A stretch of DNA of 64,000 bases from Rhizocola hellebori (GCF_016862955.1 NZ_BONY01000006.1:1-64000); one strand, 5' to 3'; positions 17,174-26,135 are shown, numbered from the stretch's first letter. Numbers and translations: made by a program. The notes: generated from the letters alone by a model not told the origin.

Positions 17174-19042
17174 GTGCCACCGACGTTTGGCTCGAATCAG
17201 CCCGGCGCCACTGAACCTGCCGCCATCCGCAACTTCTGCATCATCGCTCACATCGACCACGGTAAGTCGACCTTGGCCGATCGGATGCTGCAGCTGACCG
17301 GGGTCGTCGACCCACGTTTGATGCGCGCGCAGTACCTGGATCGCATGGACATCGAGCGTGAGCGCGGCATCACGATCAAGAGCCAGGCCGTGCGCATGCC
17401 CTGGACCATCCAGGAGGGTGAGCGCACCGGAGAGCACGCCGTTCTCAACATGATCGACACCCCGGGGCACGTGGACTTCACCTACGAGGTTTCGCGCAGC
17501 CTGGCGGCGTGTGAGGGCGCGGTGCTGCTGGTCGACGCGGCGCAGGGCATCGAGGCGCAGACGCTGGCCAACCTGTACCTGGCGATGGAGAACAACCTCA
17601 CCGTCATCCCGGTGCTCAACAAGATCGACCTCCCGGCGGCCCAGCCCGACAAGTACGCCGAAGAGCTGGCCCACCTGATCGGCTGCGACCCCGACGACTG
17701 CATCCGGGTGTCCGGCAAGACCGGCCTGGGCGTGCCATATCTGCTCGACGAGATCGTGCGCCAGCTGCCCTCGCCGGTCGGCGACGCGTCCGCGCCCGCC
17801 CGTGCGATGATCTTCGATTCTGTGTACGACATCTACCGAGGCGTCGTCACCTACGTCCGGGTGATCGACGGCAAGATCGAGGCGCGTGACCGGATCAAGA
17901 TGATGTCCACCGGGGCCGTGCACGAGCTGCTGGAGCTGGGCGTCATCTCGCCGGAGCCGGTCAAGTCCAAGGCGATCAGCGTCGGCGAGGTGGGCTACCT
18001 GATCACGGGCGTGAAAGACGTGCGCCAGTCACGGGTCGGCGACACGGTGACCATCAACTCGCGTCCGGCCAAGGATGCGCTGGGCGGTTACAAGGATCCC
18101 AAGCCGATGGTCTACTCGGGCCTGTACCCGCTGGACGGCTCGGATTATCCCGACCTGCGCGAGGCGCTGGACAAGCTCAAGCTCAACGACGCCGCGCTGG
18201 TCTACGAGCCGGAGTCCTCGGCCGCGCTGGGGTTCGGCTTCCGCTGTGGCTTCCTCGGCCTGCTCCACCTGGAGATCATCCGTGAGCGCCTCGAGCGCGA
18301 GTTCAACCTCGAGCTCATCTCGACCGCGCCCAACGTGGTCTATCGCGTGATCATGGAGGACGGGTCGGAGGTGACCGTCACCAACCCGAGCGAGTACCCG
18401 ACGGGCAAGATCGGTGCGGTGCACGAGCCGACGGTGCGGGCGACCGTGTTGACCCCCAACGACTTCGTCGGCGCGGTGATGGAGCTCTGCCAGGGCCGGC
18501 GGGGATCCTTGCTGGGCATGGATTACCTCTCGGCCGACCGGGTCGAGCTCCGGTACACGATGCCGCTCGGTGAGATCATCTTCGACTTCTTCGACCAGCT
18601 CAAGTCGCGCACCAAGGGCTACGCGAGCCTTGACTACGAGCCCAGCGGCGAGCAGGAGGCCGACCTGGTCAAGGTCGACATTCTGTTGCAGGGCGAGGCG
18701 GTCGACGCCTTTTCCGCGATCGTGCACAAGGACAAGGCTTACGCCTACGGCACGACGATCGCGGCGAAGCTGCGCGAGCTGATTCCGCGCCAGCAGTTCG
18801 AGGTGCCGATCCAGGCGGCCATCGGCTCGCGGGTCATCGCCCGCGAGACGATCCGGGCCATCCGCAAGGACGTGCTTGCCAAGTGCTACGGCGGTGACAT
18901 CAGCCGCAAGCGCAAGCTGCTGGAAAAGCAGAAGGAAGGCAAGAAGCGCATGAAGATGGTGGGCCGGGTGGAGGTACCCCAGGAAGCCTTCATCGCGGCT
19001 CTGTCCACTTCGGAATCACCAGACAGCAAGTCCAAGAAATAG
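17174..19042 (+). CDS. lepA: elongation factor 4 (LepA)
   Basis: Ribosomal GTPase that acts on stalled or mistranslocated ribosomes. The 622-residue protein has G1 AHIDHGKST (residues 25-33), the effector loop [10 protein letters not shown]3 DTPGH and G4 NKIDLP. The unique LepA C-terminal domain ends in [22 protein letters not shown] (split here across the conserved basic patch). Length and motifs are complete. The stop is 2 nt before the GTG of the Nudix gene, so the two probably form an operon. Confidence 0.97.
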   Translation: MPPTFGSNQPGATEPAAIRNFCIIAHIDHGKSTLADRMLQLTGVVDPRLMRAQYLDRMDIERERGITIKSQAVRMPWTIQEGERTGEHAVLNMIDTPGHVDFTYEVSRSLAACEGAVLLVDAAQGIEAQTLANLYLAMENNLTVIPVLNKIDLPAAQPDKYAEELAHLIGCDPDDCIRVSGKTGLGVPYLLDEIVRQLPSPVGDASAPARAMIFDSVYDIYRGVVTYVRVIDGKIEARDRIKMMSTGAVHELLELGVISPEPVKSKAISVGEVGYLITGVKDVRQSRVGDTVTINSRPAKDALGGYKDPKPMVYSGLYPLDGSDYPDLREALDKLKLNDAALVYEPESSAALGFGFRCGFLGLLHLEIIRERLEREFNLELISTAPNVVYRVIMEDGSEVTVTNPSEYPTGKIGAVHEPTVRATVLTPNDFVGAVMELCQGRRGSLLGMDYLSADRVELRYTMPLGEIIFDFFDQLKSRTKGYASLDYEPSGEQEADLVKVDILLQGEAVDAFSAIVHKDKAYAYGTTIAAKLRELIPRQQFEVPIQAAIGSRVIARETIRAIRKDVLAKCYGGDISRKRKLLEKQKEGKKRMKMVGRVEVPQEAFIAALSTSESPDSKSKK

Positions 19043-19044
19043 TC

Positions 19045-19542
19045 GTGATAGGGCACTGCTTTCGCTGCGGGCAGCTGCTGCCGCAGGCGCTGCCGGCGGT
19101 CTGCGGTGGATGCGGTTACGAGCAGTATCTCAACGCCCGCCCCACCGGCAGCCTCGTCGTGACCGACGATGCGGGGCAGATTCTGTTGCTGCGCAGGGCG
19201 CGCGAGCCTGGGCTGGGGCTGTGGGAGACGCCGGGCGGGTTCTGCGACGCCTGGGAGCAGCCCGCCGACGCGGCCGTGCGGGAGGGGCTCGAAGAGCTTG
19301 GGGTGCAAGTCATCCTGGGCGAGTTCCTGGGCATGTTCGTCGGCAGCTACCCCTTCCAGGGCGAGGTTTTTCCGGTACTGGATTGTTTCTGGCGTGCCAC
19401 GCTGCCCGCCGGCGCCCGGCTGAAGCTGGATCCGGCCGAGTCGACGCAGGCGCGCTGGTTCGATGCGGCGGCGCCACCACCGTTGGCGTTCAGCACGATG
19501 ATCCATGCGGTTCATGCCGTCGCACTGGTGCTTAAGTCCTAA
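19045..19542 (+). CDS. Nudix hydrolase with N-terminal zinc ribbon
   Basis: A 165-residue protein. Cys6, Cys9, Cys20 and Cys23 (CFRCG, CGGCGY) form a zinc ribbon like that of NudC-type and related Nudix proteins. The Nudix box spans GFCDAWEQPADAAVREGLEELG, with the catalytic Glu residues present. It hydrolyses some nucleoside-diphosphate-X compound; the substrate is not predictable. It starts 3 nt after lepA and is likely co-transcribed with it. Confidence 0.85.
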   Translation: MIGHCFRCGQLLPQALPAVCGGCGYEQYLNARPTGSLVVTDDAGQILLLRRAREPGLGLWETPGGFCDAWEQPADAAVREGLEELGVQVILGEFLGMFVGSYPFQGEVFPVLDCFWRATLPAGARLKLDPAESTQARWFDAAAPPPLAFSTMIHAVHAVALVLKS

Positions 19543-19660
19543 AAAGGCGACTTGTCCGAGTAACTGGTTGATCAGGTGGTCGTTACCCAGAGTGCAGTTG
19601 TTATACCGCTTTCGCCCGATATGAGGCAATTGCGGGTCCAAAGTCGCACAAGGAGTGACG

Positions 19661-20776
19661 ATGCAGATTAAGAAGGCCGGAGTCGTCGCCACGGGCGCTC
19701 TCGCGACCGTAGCGGTCATGGGGGCTCCTGCCGCTGCGGCACCCTCGATGGATGCCACAGCACTTACCAAAGCCAGCACGATGAACCTCGCCCGCGGCGG
19801 TGGCTGGGACGCACCTTGGGACCAGGATACGCAGTCCCTTCTCGCCATCGGCTCAGGCTCGGTGGCGCAGATTGCCGCGTGGCAGTTCTGTGGCTCGTCC
19901 GCAGTCGGCGGCGTCGTGGGCTTGACGCTCGACCTCGACTCACCCAACACGCTTGTTGGTGACTGCAACAATGGCAACATCAAGCTCAACCAGGACACCA
20001 ACCCTGCTGTGATCTCCGTGCTCAACGACTCTGCGGTGTCGATCGCGACTTGGCAGGCCTGTGGCTCCACGGTGGGTGCTGGCATCGGCGTCATCAACGC
20101 GAGCCTGCAGTCGCCCAGCACGGTGGTGGGTAACTGCAGCAATGGCAACATCCTGATCGGCCGTGAGCACAAGTGGGAAGACGACCACGGCGACGACCAC
20201 GGTGACCACGGCGACCACAACGGTTACCACAAGTCGGCTCGTGGCGGTTACGGCCACCACGAGGAGTCCTCCACCGTCACCTCGGAGCTGGTCCGCCAGG
20301 CCACCACCAAGGTTTCGCAGAGCAAGAAGGACGCCGCCAAGGACGCCCGCACCGCGTGGGCGAACCGTAAGGCGGATGGCAAGTCCAAGAACGTGACCCC
20401 GCAGGCCCGCAACGGCTGGGCGGCTCCGTGGGACCAGGACTCGCAGTCGGTGGTCTCGGTCGGCTCCGGCTCGGCCGTCACCGCGCTGACCTGGCAGGCC
20501 TGTGGCAGCGACTCCGTCTTCGGTGTCGTGGGCGCCGTCGTCACCGTTACCTCGCCGGCGACGGTGTGGGGCGACTGCGACAACGCCAACGTTTGGATCG
20601 ACCAGGACGACCCGACGGCGCTCGTCTCCGTGCTGGACAACTCGCGGGTCAGCCTCCTGGACTGGCAGAACTGTGGCTCCACCACCGTTTCCGGCATCAT
20701 CGGAGTCACGGCCAACCTTTCCTCGCAGAACACCGTCTTCGGCAACTGCAACAACGCCAACACGGTCATCAGCTGA
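19661..20776 (+). CDS. secreted protein with four chaplin-like Cys-paired repeats and a His/Asp-rich linker
   Basis: I do not recognise a named family. The 371-residue protein has a Sec signal peptide (MQIKKAGVVATGALATVAVM, cleavage after about APAAAA). Two modules each begin with (G)W(D/A)APWDQD and hold two repeats. Each repeat is a hydrophobic strand, WQxCG, about 20 mostly Val/Gly/Ser/Thr residues, then G(D/N)C and N(A/G)N. Cys pairs are 77/102, 134/159, 281/306 and 338/363, always 25 apart. Residues 167-250 are a linker, first rich in His, Asp and Gly, then in Lys and Ala. ATG 19661 follows AAGGAG. The CG..GxC pattern recalls chaplins (surface amyloid of aerial hyphae), whose Cys spacing is shorter. 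Confidence 0.8.
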   Translation: MQIKKAGVVATGALATVAVMGAPAAAAPSMDATALTKASTMNLARGGGWDAPWDQDTQSLLAIGSGSVAQIAAWQFCGSSAVGGVVGLTLDLDSPNTLVGDCNNGNIKLNQDTNPAVISVLNDSAVSIATWQACGSTVGAGIGVINASLQSPSTVVGNCSNGNILIGREHKWEDDHGDDHGDHGDHNGYHKSARGGYGHHEESSTVTSELVRQATTKVSQSKKDAAKDARTAWANRKADGKSKNVTPQARNGWAAPWDQDSQSVVSVGSGSAVTALTWQACGSDSVFGVVGAVVTVTSPATVWGDCDNANVWIDQDDPTALVSVLDNSRVSLLDWQNCGSTTVSGIIGVTANLSSQNTVFGNCNNANTVIS

Positions 20777-20796
20777 CCTCGCGGCAACGTTTCGCG

Positions 20797-20826
20797 TAGG
20801 GCGGGTCGCGCCAGCGGCCCGCCCTA
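20797..20826 (+). terminator. hairpin between the two repeat-protein genes
   Basis: TAGGGCGGG and CCCGCCCTA pair over 9 bp, with CGC/GCG inside. There is no T-run, so it may attenuate or protect the upstream mRNA end and lower expression of the second gene. Confidence 0.5.
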
Positions 20827-20850
20827 CTGAATGCTTATAGAGGAGTGACG

Positions 20851-21699
20851 ATGCAGATAGGCAAGGCGGGAGTTGTCGCCGCCGGTGCACTGGCAACGGT
20901 GGCGGTCATGGGATCCGCCGCGGCTGCTGCGCCCGCGACGAACGTGGTGATGGACAAGTCCACCCCCACAACGGCTCTGACGATGGGCAAGTCGGCGCTG
21001 TCGATGAAGGCGCCCTGGGACACCGTGCAACAACCGCTCATCACCATCGGAGTCGGCAGCTCCGCCAAGTTGGTGCCCTGGCAGATCTGCGGCTCCAACG
21101 CGGTAGGCGGAGTCGGTGCGGTGGCTTCGGCATCGAGCGCCAACACGGTCATCGGCGACTGCTACAACGCCAACGTCTTGCTCAAGCAGGACACGACCTC
21201 CGGAATCATCTCGATCCTCGATGACACGTCAGTATTGGCGTTGCCCTGGCAGGTCTGTGGCTCCAACGCGGTGGCCGGGGTGGGTGCCACGGTGTCCGTC
21301 GGCACCCCGAACACGGTGACCGGCGACTGCTACAACGCCAACAACATCATCCTTGAGCCGGACGGCGAGAGCCCCGACAACGGAACCTTGCTGTCGCTGC
21401 TGAGTGGCTCGATCGTCAGCGTCGCGCCTTGGCAGGTCTGTGGCTCCAGCGCGGTCGCCGGGCTCGGCGCGGTCGTCGCCGCGAACTCGCCCACGACGGT
21501 GCTTGGCGATTGCGTCAACGCGACCGCCGACATCGAGCCGCGGGAAAACCCAGCGGAGATCCCGCTCCTGAGCAACCTCGACCTGACGCTGCTGCCATTC
21601 CAGTTCTGTGGCGAGAACGGCCCGGTTTCCCTGGTGGGCCTGGTCATTCCGATCAACAGCCCAGCACTGGTAGCCGGGGAGTGTATCTCTCACGCTTAA
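20851..21699 (+). CDS. secreted protein with four chaplin-like Cys-paired repeats
   Basis: Tandem paralogue of the preceding gene. Its signal peptide (MQIGKAGVVAAGALATVAVMG) is nearly identical and the 12 nt before the ATG (GAGGAGTGACG) almost match those of its neighbour. The 282-residue protein lacks the His-rich linker and has four repeats in a row: Cys pairs 80/104, 136/160, 197/221 and 253/278. The first three repeats share PWQ(I/V)CGS and GDC(Y/V)NA; the fourth is divergent (PFQFCGE, GEC). No sortase signal, membrane anchor or enzymatic motif is present. Likely exported and self-assembling or wall-associated; that is inference from composition. Confidence 0.8.
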   Translation: MQIGKAGVVAAGALATVAVMGSAAAAAPATNVVMDKSTPTTALTMGKSALSMKAPWDTVQQPLITIGVGSSAKLVPWQICGSNAVGGVGAVASASSANTVIGDCYNANVLLKQDTTSGIISILDDTSVLALPWQVCGSNAVAGVGATVSVGTPNTVTGDCYNANNIILEPDGESPDNGTLLSLLSGSIVSVAPWQVCGSSAVAGLGAVVAANSPTTVLGDCVNATADIEPRENPAEIPLLSNLDLTLLPFQFCGENGPVSLVGLVIPINSPALVAGECISHA

Positions 21700-21713
21700 C
21701 CTGTGAACGACAC

Positions 21714-21745
21714 AAAAGAGGGGCGCCGTGGGCGCCCCTCTTTTT
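21714..21745. terminator. bidirectional intrinsic terminator
   Basis: A 10-bp stem GAGGGGCGCC / GGCGCCCCTC with loop GTG is flanked by TTTTT on the plus strand and, on the minus strand, TTTT. It serves both the repeat-protein gene and the convergent PhyH gene. Confidence 0.92.
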
Positions 21746-21748
21746 CTG

Positions 21749-22657
21749 TTACCTCAGCCAGGGCACGGCGCGGTCGAGGAGGCCTCGCTCGCGTAGCTCT
21801 TTGCGCAGCGGGATCTCCTCGTCAACGAAACCGTCCCAATTGACGCCCCAGTGGTTGGCGGTGTGGGTGGCCTCGCCCAGCAGCTGACGCTGCACCGGCG
21901 TGCGGTTGGCCCACCACGGGCTCGACATGTCGATGGGCATGTCGTCCAGCGGGCGGATCCAGCGGTACGTGTAGCCGATGAACAGCAGCTTGCGGGTGAT
22001 CGTCGACAGGTTGGTGGAACGCGAGTGCCACAACCGGCGGTCGAAGATGAAGCAGTCGCCCGGGTTCGCCGTGATCTCGACGGTGCCGTCCGGGTCGGGG
22101 TTGTGCACCTTGGTGTCGGCGGGGCGGGCCAGCGAATTCTGCAGGTGCCCACCCGGGATGACCTTGGTGGCGCCCCGGCCGGTCTCGGACATGTCCGAGA
22201 TCACGTAGGCGACCTTCAGCGAGAACATCGGCCGCGGCAGGTTCGGGTCCATCGTCTCGGGGTCGGAATTCTGCCTGTACCCGTCCTGATGCCAGCCCCA
22301 GTAAGGCTTCTCGGGCTCAGCCGCTGGCGGCGTGACGTCGAGATGGTTGTGATGGGTGTAGATGTTCCAGCCGGCCAGCCCCCACATGTAGCGGAAAACG
22401 GGGCCGTGGGTCAGCAGGTCACCGAAGAGGTCGTCGCGCGTCAGGAAGCCGAGCAGGTGGACGGTGCCGTCCTTGGAGCCGCGCCCGGCCGCGATCTCCT
22501 CCGCGTAAACCCGGTCCATGGCGTCTTCGAGGCGCTGCCGGTGGTCCTCGGTCAGGACATTACGAAGCAGGAGAAAGCCCTGGTCGTGGAATTCCTGTCG
22601 ATCTGCCTCGGAGATCGGCTCGTAAGCGGTCTCTTCGACTTGGGGGGTGATAGTCAT
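21749..22657 (-). CDS. phytanoyl-CoA dioxygenase (PhyH) family protein
   Basis: Fe(II)/2-oxoglutarate oxygenase of 302 residues. Metal ligands are His123 and Asp125 (WGWHQDGYR) and His211 (RRLWHSRS), with a downstream Arg to hold 2-oxoglutarate. The HQDG pattern and ISDMSETGRGATKVIPGGH resemble the ectoine-hydroxylase/PhyH branch, but no ectoine genes are present, so the substrate is open. ATG 22657 is used because GGGGAG lies just upstream; the frame extends further 5' without family similarity. Confidence 0.85.
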   Translation of the reverse strand: MTITPQVEETAYEPISEADRQEFHDQGFLLLRNVLTEDHRQRLEDAMDRVYAEEIAAGRGSKDGTVHLLGFLTRDDLFGDLLTHGPVFRYMWGLAGWNIYTHHNHLDVTPPAAEPEKPYWGWHQDGYRQNSDPETMDPNLPRPMFSLKVAYVISDMSETGRGATKVIPGGHLQNSLARPADTKVHNPDPDGTVEITANPGDCFIFDRRLWHSRSTNLSTITRKLLFIGYTYRWIRPLDDMPIDMSSPWWANRTPVQRQLLGEATHTANHWGVNWDGFVDEEIPLRKELRERGLLDRAVPWLR

Positions 22658-22704
22658 TGGCTCCCCTAGCGGATGGGCACTAGAAGAGCCGATAGTAACT
22701 CGCG

Positions 22705-23565
22705 TTATTTCGCGGGAAGCACCTCGGCTATCACCTGCGGGCTGGCGGGCTCGGTGAGCGCCCACGATCCGCGCTCGGCCGACCACTGCTGGTCGCCAAA
22801 GCTCACCTTTGTCACCCCTGTTCGATTGGCGTTGGCCACCATCCAGAGCGCGAGCTGCCAGCCGGTCTTGGCATCTTTTGCCGGTACCAGGATGGTGTGC
22901 TGTTCTGTGGTGATTTTCGGCGCTTTGGCCCCAAAATCCTGCTTGAGTCGCTGCACCGCCGCGGTGGCCGCGGCCGCACCCGACTTGGCCGCGCCCGGCG
23001 CGGTGTCACAGGCGATGGCGCCGCCCTGCTGGCCGGTCAGCGCTAGGGTCAGCACGAGCGCCTCATCGGCCCACTTCTGGTACGCCTCCGGAAAGGCCGA
23101 GCGCTGAACCCGTTGCGCCGCTTCGGTTACCCGCATCCGCTCCCAGCCCTTGATCTTCACCAGCGCGCTGTAGAAGCGTTCCGTCGCGTAGCGGGGATCG
23201 AGGATCTGTTCCGGGCTGCCCCAGCCCTGGCTGGGCCGCTGCTGAAACAGGCCGAGCGAGTCGTGATCGTTGCGGTGGCCCAGATCGTCGAGATTGCGCA
23301 GCTTCGATTCCTGCAACGCGGCCGCCAGCGCCACCACGATCGCCTGCTCGGGCATGTTGCGCCGGATGCCGACCGCGGCCACGGTCGCCGCGTTGCCCAT
23401 CTGTTCCGAGTCCAGCCGCACCTCGGTGTCGCCGTTGGCCGCGCAGTTGCTGGACATATCGGGAATGGACAGCCCTTCGCCGAAGTGCTGGCGCGCCAGG
23501 TATCCGCCCAGGATGAAAACCAGGGCGAGGAACAGCAGAACAGCTATGGTCGGCCGAGCCCGCAC
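22705..23565 (-). CDS. secreted or membrane-anchored lysozyme-like protein
   Basis: A 286-residue protein with one N-terminal signal/anchor helix (TIAVLLFLALVFILGGYLA). A segment around residues 80-140 reads ALQESKLRNLDDLGHR, SLGLFQQRPSQGWG and DPRYATERFY. That pattern (catalytic-type Glu, Ser-x-Gly-LFQ, QGWG) is common to actinobacterial transglycosylase-like exported proteins, sometimes mislabelled as heavy-metal transporters. Possible role in peptidoglycan turnover, not proven. The GTG start at 23565 is 6 nt after TAGAGT, so the mRNA is probably leaderless. Confidence 0.7.
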   Translation of the reverse strand: MRARPTIAVLLFLALVFILGGYLARQHFGEGLSIPDMSSNCAANGDTEVRLDSEQMGNAATVAAVGIRRNMPEQAIVVALAAALQESKLRNLDDLGHRNDHDSLGLFQQRPSQGWGSPEQILDPRYATERFYSALVKIKGWERMRVTEAAQRVQRSAFPEAYQKWADEALVLTLALTGQQGGAIACDTAPGAAKSGAAAATAAVQRLKQDFGAKAPKITTEQHTILVPAKDAKTGWQLALWMVANANRTGVTKVSFGDQQWSAERGSWALTEPASPQVIAEVLPAK

Positions 23566-23571
23566 GCAGAC

Positions 23572-23577
23572 ACTCTA
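23572..23577 (-). promoter_or_regulatory. -10 hexamer of the leaderless lysozyme-like gene
   Basis: TAGAGT, 6 nt before GTG 23565. Confidence 0.5.
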
Positions 23578-24336
23578 TGTCGGCGGAACCCAGGATGCGG
23601 CACGCTTGGCCCGGAAGGCTGCCACGCCTTCGCGTCCCTCGGCGGAGCTGAAGAACTCCAGGGAAAGCGCTGACAGCTCGTTGATGTCCGAAAGGGTCGG
23701 GCTGCGGCGCAGCAGCTGCTTGGTGGCGGCCAGCGCGCCCGGCGCACCCAGCACCAGCGAAGCGCACCAGGCGGATACCACCGCGTCGATATCTTCGGCC
23801 GCCACCGACGCGTTGACCAGACCGGCCTGCGCCGCCTTCGCGCCGTCGAAGACGTCGCCGGTCAGGTAGAGCTCGGCGGCCGCCCGCGGGGCCAGCCGGG
23901 GCAGCACCGTGGCCGAAATCAGCGCCGGGATCACCCCGAGGCGCACCTCGGAGAAGGCGAAGGTGGCCGTGCCGGCACACACCGCGAGATCGGCGGCGGC
24001 GATCAGGCCCACGCCGCCGGCCCGGGCCGGGCCGCGTACCACCGCGATGACCGGCTTGGGGCTCTCGGCGACCGCCGCCAGCACATCGCCCATCATGTTC
24101 GCGGGCATGTCCCCGCTGGAGGCGGCCGCGGCCGTCTCGGACAGATCCGCGCCCGAGCAGAAGACCGTGCCGGTGTGATCGAGCACCACCACCCGGGTGG
24201 CCTCGTCGGTGGCGGCCGCGCTCAGCCCGGCGAGCAGCTCGCGCATCAGGCCGGTGGACAGCGCGTTGCGATTGGCGGGGGAGTCCAACACGAGGGTGGT
24301 GATCCCGCCCGCATGGCTGCTCCGAATGTAGGGCAT
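23575..24336 (-). CDS. enoyl-CoA hydratase/isomerase (crotonase) family protein
   Basis: A 253-residue crotonase-fold enzyme acting on an acyl-CoA. The oxyanion-hole regions are FCSGADLSE and VRGPARAGGVGLIAAADL; the catalytic-type Glu is in FAFSEVRLGVIPA. Whether it is a hydratase, isomerase or hydrolase cannot be told. Its start is only 18 bp from that of hemW on the other strand, and TAGTCT lies 6 nt before its ATG. Confidence 0.87.
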   Translation of the reverse strand: MPYIRSSHAGGITTLVLDSPANRNALSTGLMRELLAGLSAAATDEATRVVVLDHTGTVFCSGADLSETAAAASSGDMPANMMGDVLAAVAESPKPVIAVVRGPARAGGVGLIAAADLAVCAGTATFAFSEVRLGVIPALISATVLPRLAPRAAAELYLTGDVFDGAKAAQAGLVNASVAAEDIDAVVSAWCASLVLGAPGALAATKQLLRRSPTLSDINELSALSLEFFSSAEGREGVAAFRAKRAASWVPPT

Positions 24337-24342
24337 GAGGGC

Positions 24343-24348
24343 AGACTA
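24343..24348 (-). promoter_or_regulatory. -10 hexamer of the leaderless crotonase gene
   Basis: TAGTCT, 6 nt before ATG 24336, inside the 18-bp gap to hemW. Confidence 0.5.
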
Positions 24349-24354
24349 GTGGTC

Positions 24355-25533
24355 ATGGCGCAGCTACCTGACGGGGAACCGGTACCCGAGAACGGAATCC
24401 TGCCCGAGTCCGCCCTGGCCGGCTTCGGCCGGCGCGGCTTCGGCGTGTACCTGCACGTGCCGTTCTGCGCCAGCCGTTGCGGCTACTGCGACTTCAACAC
24501 CTACACCGCGAGCGAGCTGGGCGGCGCCGACATCGACGGATACCTCGACGCGATCGAGGCGGAGCTGCGGCTGGCGCGCGGGATAGTGCCCGGACGGCCG
24601 GTGGACACGATCTTCGTCGGGGGCGGGACGCCGACCATGCTCAGCCCGGCACAGCTGTGCCGCCTCCTCGACGCGATCAATGCCACCTGGGGCATCGTGG
24701 GCGACGCCGAGATCACCACCGAGGCGAACCCGGAATCGGTGACGCCGCAATCGCTTCGCCAGCTTCGCGACGGCGGCTTCACCCGCATTTCGCTGGGCAT
24801 GCAGTCCGCTTCGGCGCCGGTGCTGCGCATCCTGGATCGCCAGCACACGCCCGGGCGGGCCCCGCAGGCCGCGATCCAGGCGCGCGAGGCCGGATTCACC
24901 CACGTCAACCTGGACTTGATCTACGGCACGCCGGGGGAGAGCGCCGACGACTTCGACGAGTCGCTGGATCGGGCGACGGGAGCCGGGGTGGACCATGTGA
25001 GCGCCTATTCGCTGATCGTCGAGGACGGCACCCGGCTGGCCGCGCGGGTCCGCCGGGGCGAGCTGGCCGCGCCCGACGACGACGTGGCCGCCGACCGCTA
25101 CCTGGCTGCCGAGCAACGGCTGACCAAGGCGGGGCTGAACTGGTACGAGGTGTCCAACTGGGCCGCCGATGAGCAGGCCCGATGCCGGCACAACCTGCTC
25201 TACTGGCGCGGCGGCGACTGGTGGGGGCTGGGCCCCGGCGCGCACAGCCACGTCGGCGGCGTGCGATGGTGGAATGTCAAGCACCCCAAGCGATATGCGC
25301 AACGCCTCGGCGAAGGCAAGTCCCCGGGCCTGGGCCGCGAGATCCTCACCGCCGACCAGCGGCACATCGAGTCGATCCTGCTTGGTCTGCGCCTGGCCGA
25401 GGGCCTGCCCACGGCCGGCCTCGATCTGGCGAGGGTGCAGCCGGGCCTGCTGGAAGTCAAAGACGGCCGCGCAACCTTGACGTTGCGCGGCCGGCTAATG
25501 GCGGACGCAGTGGTCCGCGATCTGCTTACTTGA
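24355..25533 (+). CDS. hemW: radical SAM heme chaperone HemW
   Basis: Inserts heme into respiratory proteins; often mislabelled as coproporphyrinogen oxidase HemN. The 392-residue protein has the radical-SAM cluster motif CASRCGYC (Cys38, Cys42, Cys45), the GGGTPT SAM-binding loop and the C-terminal HemN-like domain. The usual position between lepA and hrcA supports HemW. The ATG opens MAQLPDGEPVPENG; longer upstream frame is antisense to the crotonase. A 12-bp perfect inverted repeat lies in the last codons (25464-25493). Confidence 0.93.
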   Translation: MAQLPDGEPVPENGILPESALAGFGRRGFGVYLHVPFCASRCGYCDFNTYTASELGGADIDGYLDAIEAELRLARGIVPGRPVDTIFVGGGTPTMLSPAQLCRLLDAINATWGIVGDAEITTEANPESVTPQSLRQLRDGGFTRISLGMQSASAPVLRILDRQHTPGRAPQAAIQAREAGFTHVNLDLIYGTPGESADDFDESLDRATGAGVDHVSAYSLIVEDGTRLAARVRRGELAAPDDDVAADRYLAAEQRLTKAGLNWYEVSNWAADEQARCRHNLLYWRGGDWWGLGPGAHSHVGGVRWWNVKHPKRYAQRLGEGKSPGLGREILTADQRHIESILLGLRLAEGLPTAGLDLARVQPGLLEVKDGRATLTLRGRLMADAVVRDLLT

Positions 25534-26059
25534 TGATGTTGATTGAGGCGGGGTAACGGTAGAGCTGGCCCTCGTTGGCCTTGATTCCGGCGATGATGCC
25601 GAAGATCACGGCCATCAGGACCCCGATGCCGAGGGTGAGGAAGGTGATAACGAGGCAAATCAGGATAGAGCTGATCACCGAGACGGCTGCCCAGAGGATC
25701 TGGAAGTTCAGCGCCGCGACGGCATGTGCGCGAACGGTTGGCGACTCATTGCCCTTGACCAGCATGGCGATCAATGGCGGGAGCCAGCCGAGCCAGCCCA
25801 CTGTTATGAGGGCAGCACCCGCTCCTCCGAAGTGGGCGACCAATGCCCATGTTTTCTCATCATTGTTGGCATAGCCAACCGGGGCGACGCTGCCACTGAT
25901 CGGCGGGCCGGCGGAGTAACCTCCACCAGGCGGCGGCGGGGCGGCCGAGTACGGGGCCGACGGCGGAGCACTAGGAGGAGGGCTCGGTGCCGAAGGCGGC
26001 GCGACCGGCGGGGACGCAGTAGGATCCTGCGGCACGCCGGGCGGGGTGGGTTCACTCAT
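25526..26059 (-). CDS. DUF4870 domain-containing membrane protein
   Basis: A 177-residue protein: a Pro/Ser/Ala-rich N-terminal half (residues 1-65), then a DUF4870 domain with three to four membrane helices and the signature KTWALVAHFGG, KGNESPTVRAHAVAALNFQ and GIKANEGQLYRYP. Function unknown. ATG 26059 is supported by TAGCCT 7 nt upstream. It overlaps the end of hemW by 8 bp and is divergent from hrcA. Confidence 0.87.
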   Translation of the reverse strand: MSEPTPPGVPQDPTASPPVAPPSAPSPPPSAPPSAPYSAAPPPPGGGYSAGPPISGSVAPVGYANNDEKTWALVAHFGGAGAALITVGWLGWLPPLIAMLVKGNESPTVRAHAVAALNFQILWAAVSVISSILICLVITFLTLGIGVLMAVIFGIIAGIKANEGQLYRYPASINIIK

Positions 26060-26066
26060 GCCCGAC

Positions 26067-26072
26067 AGGCTA
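26067..26072 (-). promoter_or_regulatory. -10 hexamer of the leaderless DUF4870 gene
   Basis: TAGCCT, 7 nt before ATG 26059. Confidence 0.55.
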
Positions 26073-26135
26073 GGACTAACGATCAAACCGCGCCAGTCAA
26101 CACACCTGACCGATTCGTGACACTGACACGTAGAC

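Noticed and set aside
20182-20222. Short GACCACGG(C/T)GAC repeats, considered as a CRISPR or VNTR
   Set aside because: They encode the His/Asp/Gly linker of the repeat protein. There are no spacers and the units are coding triplet multiples.
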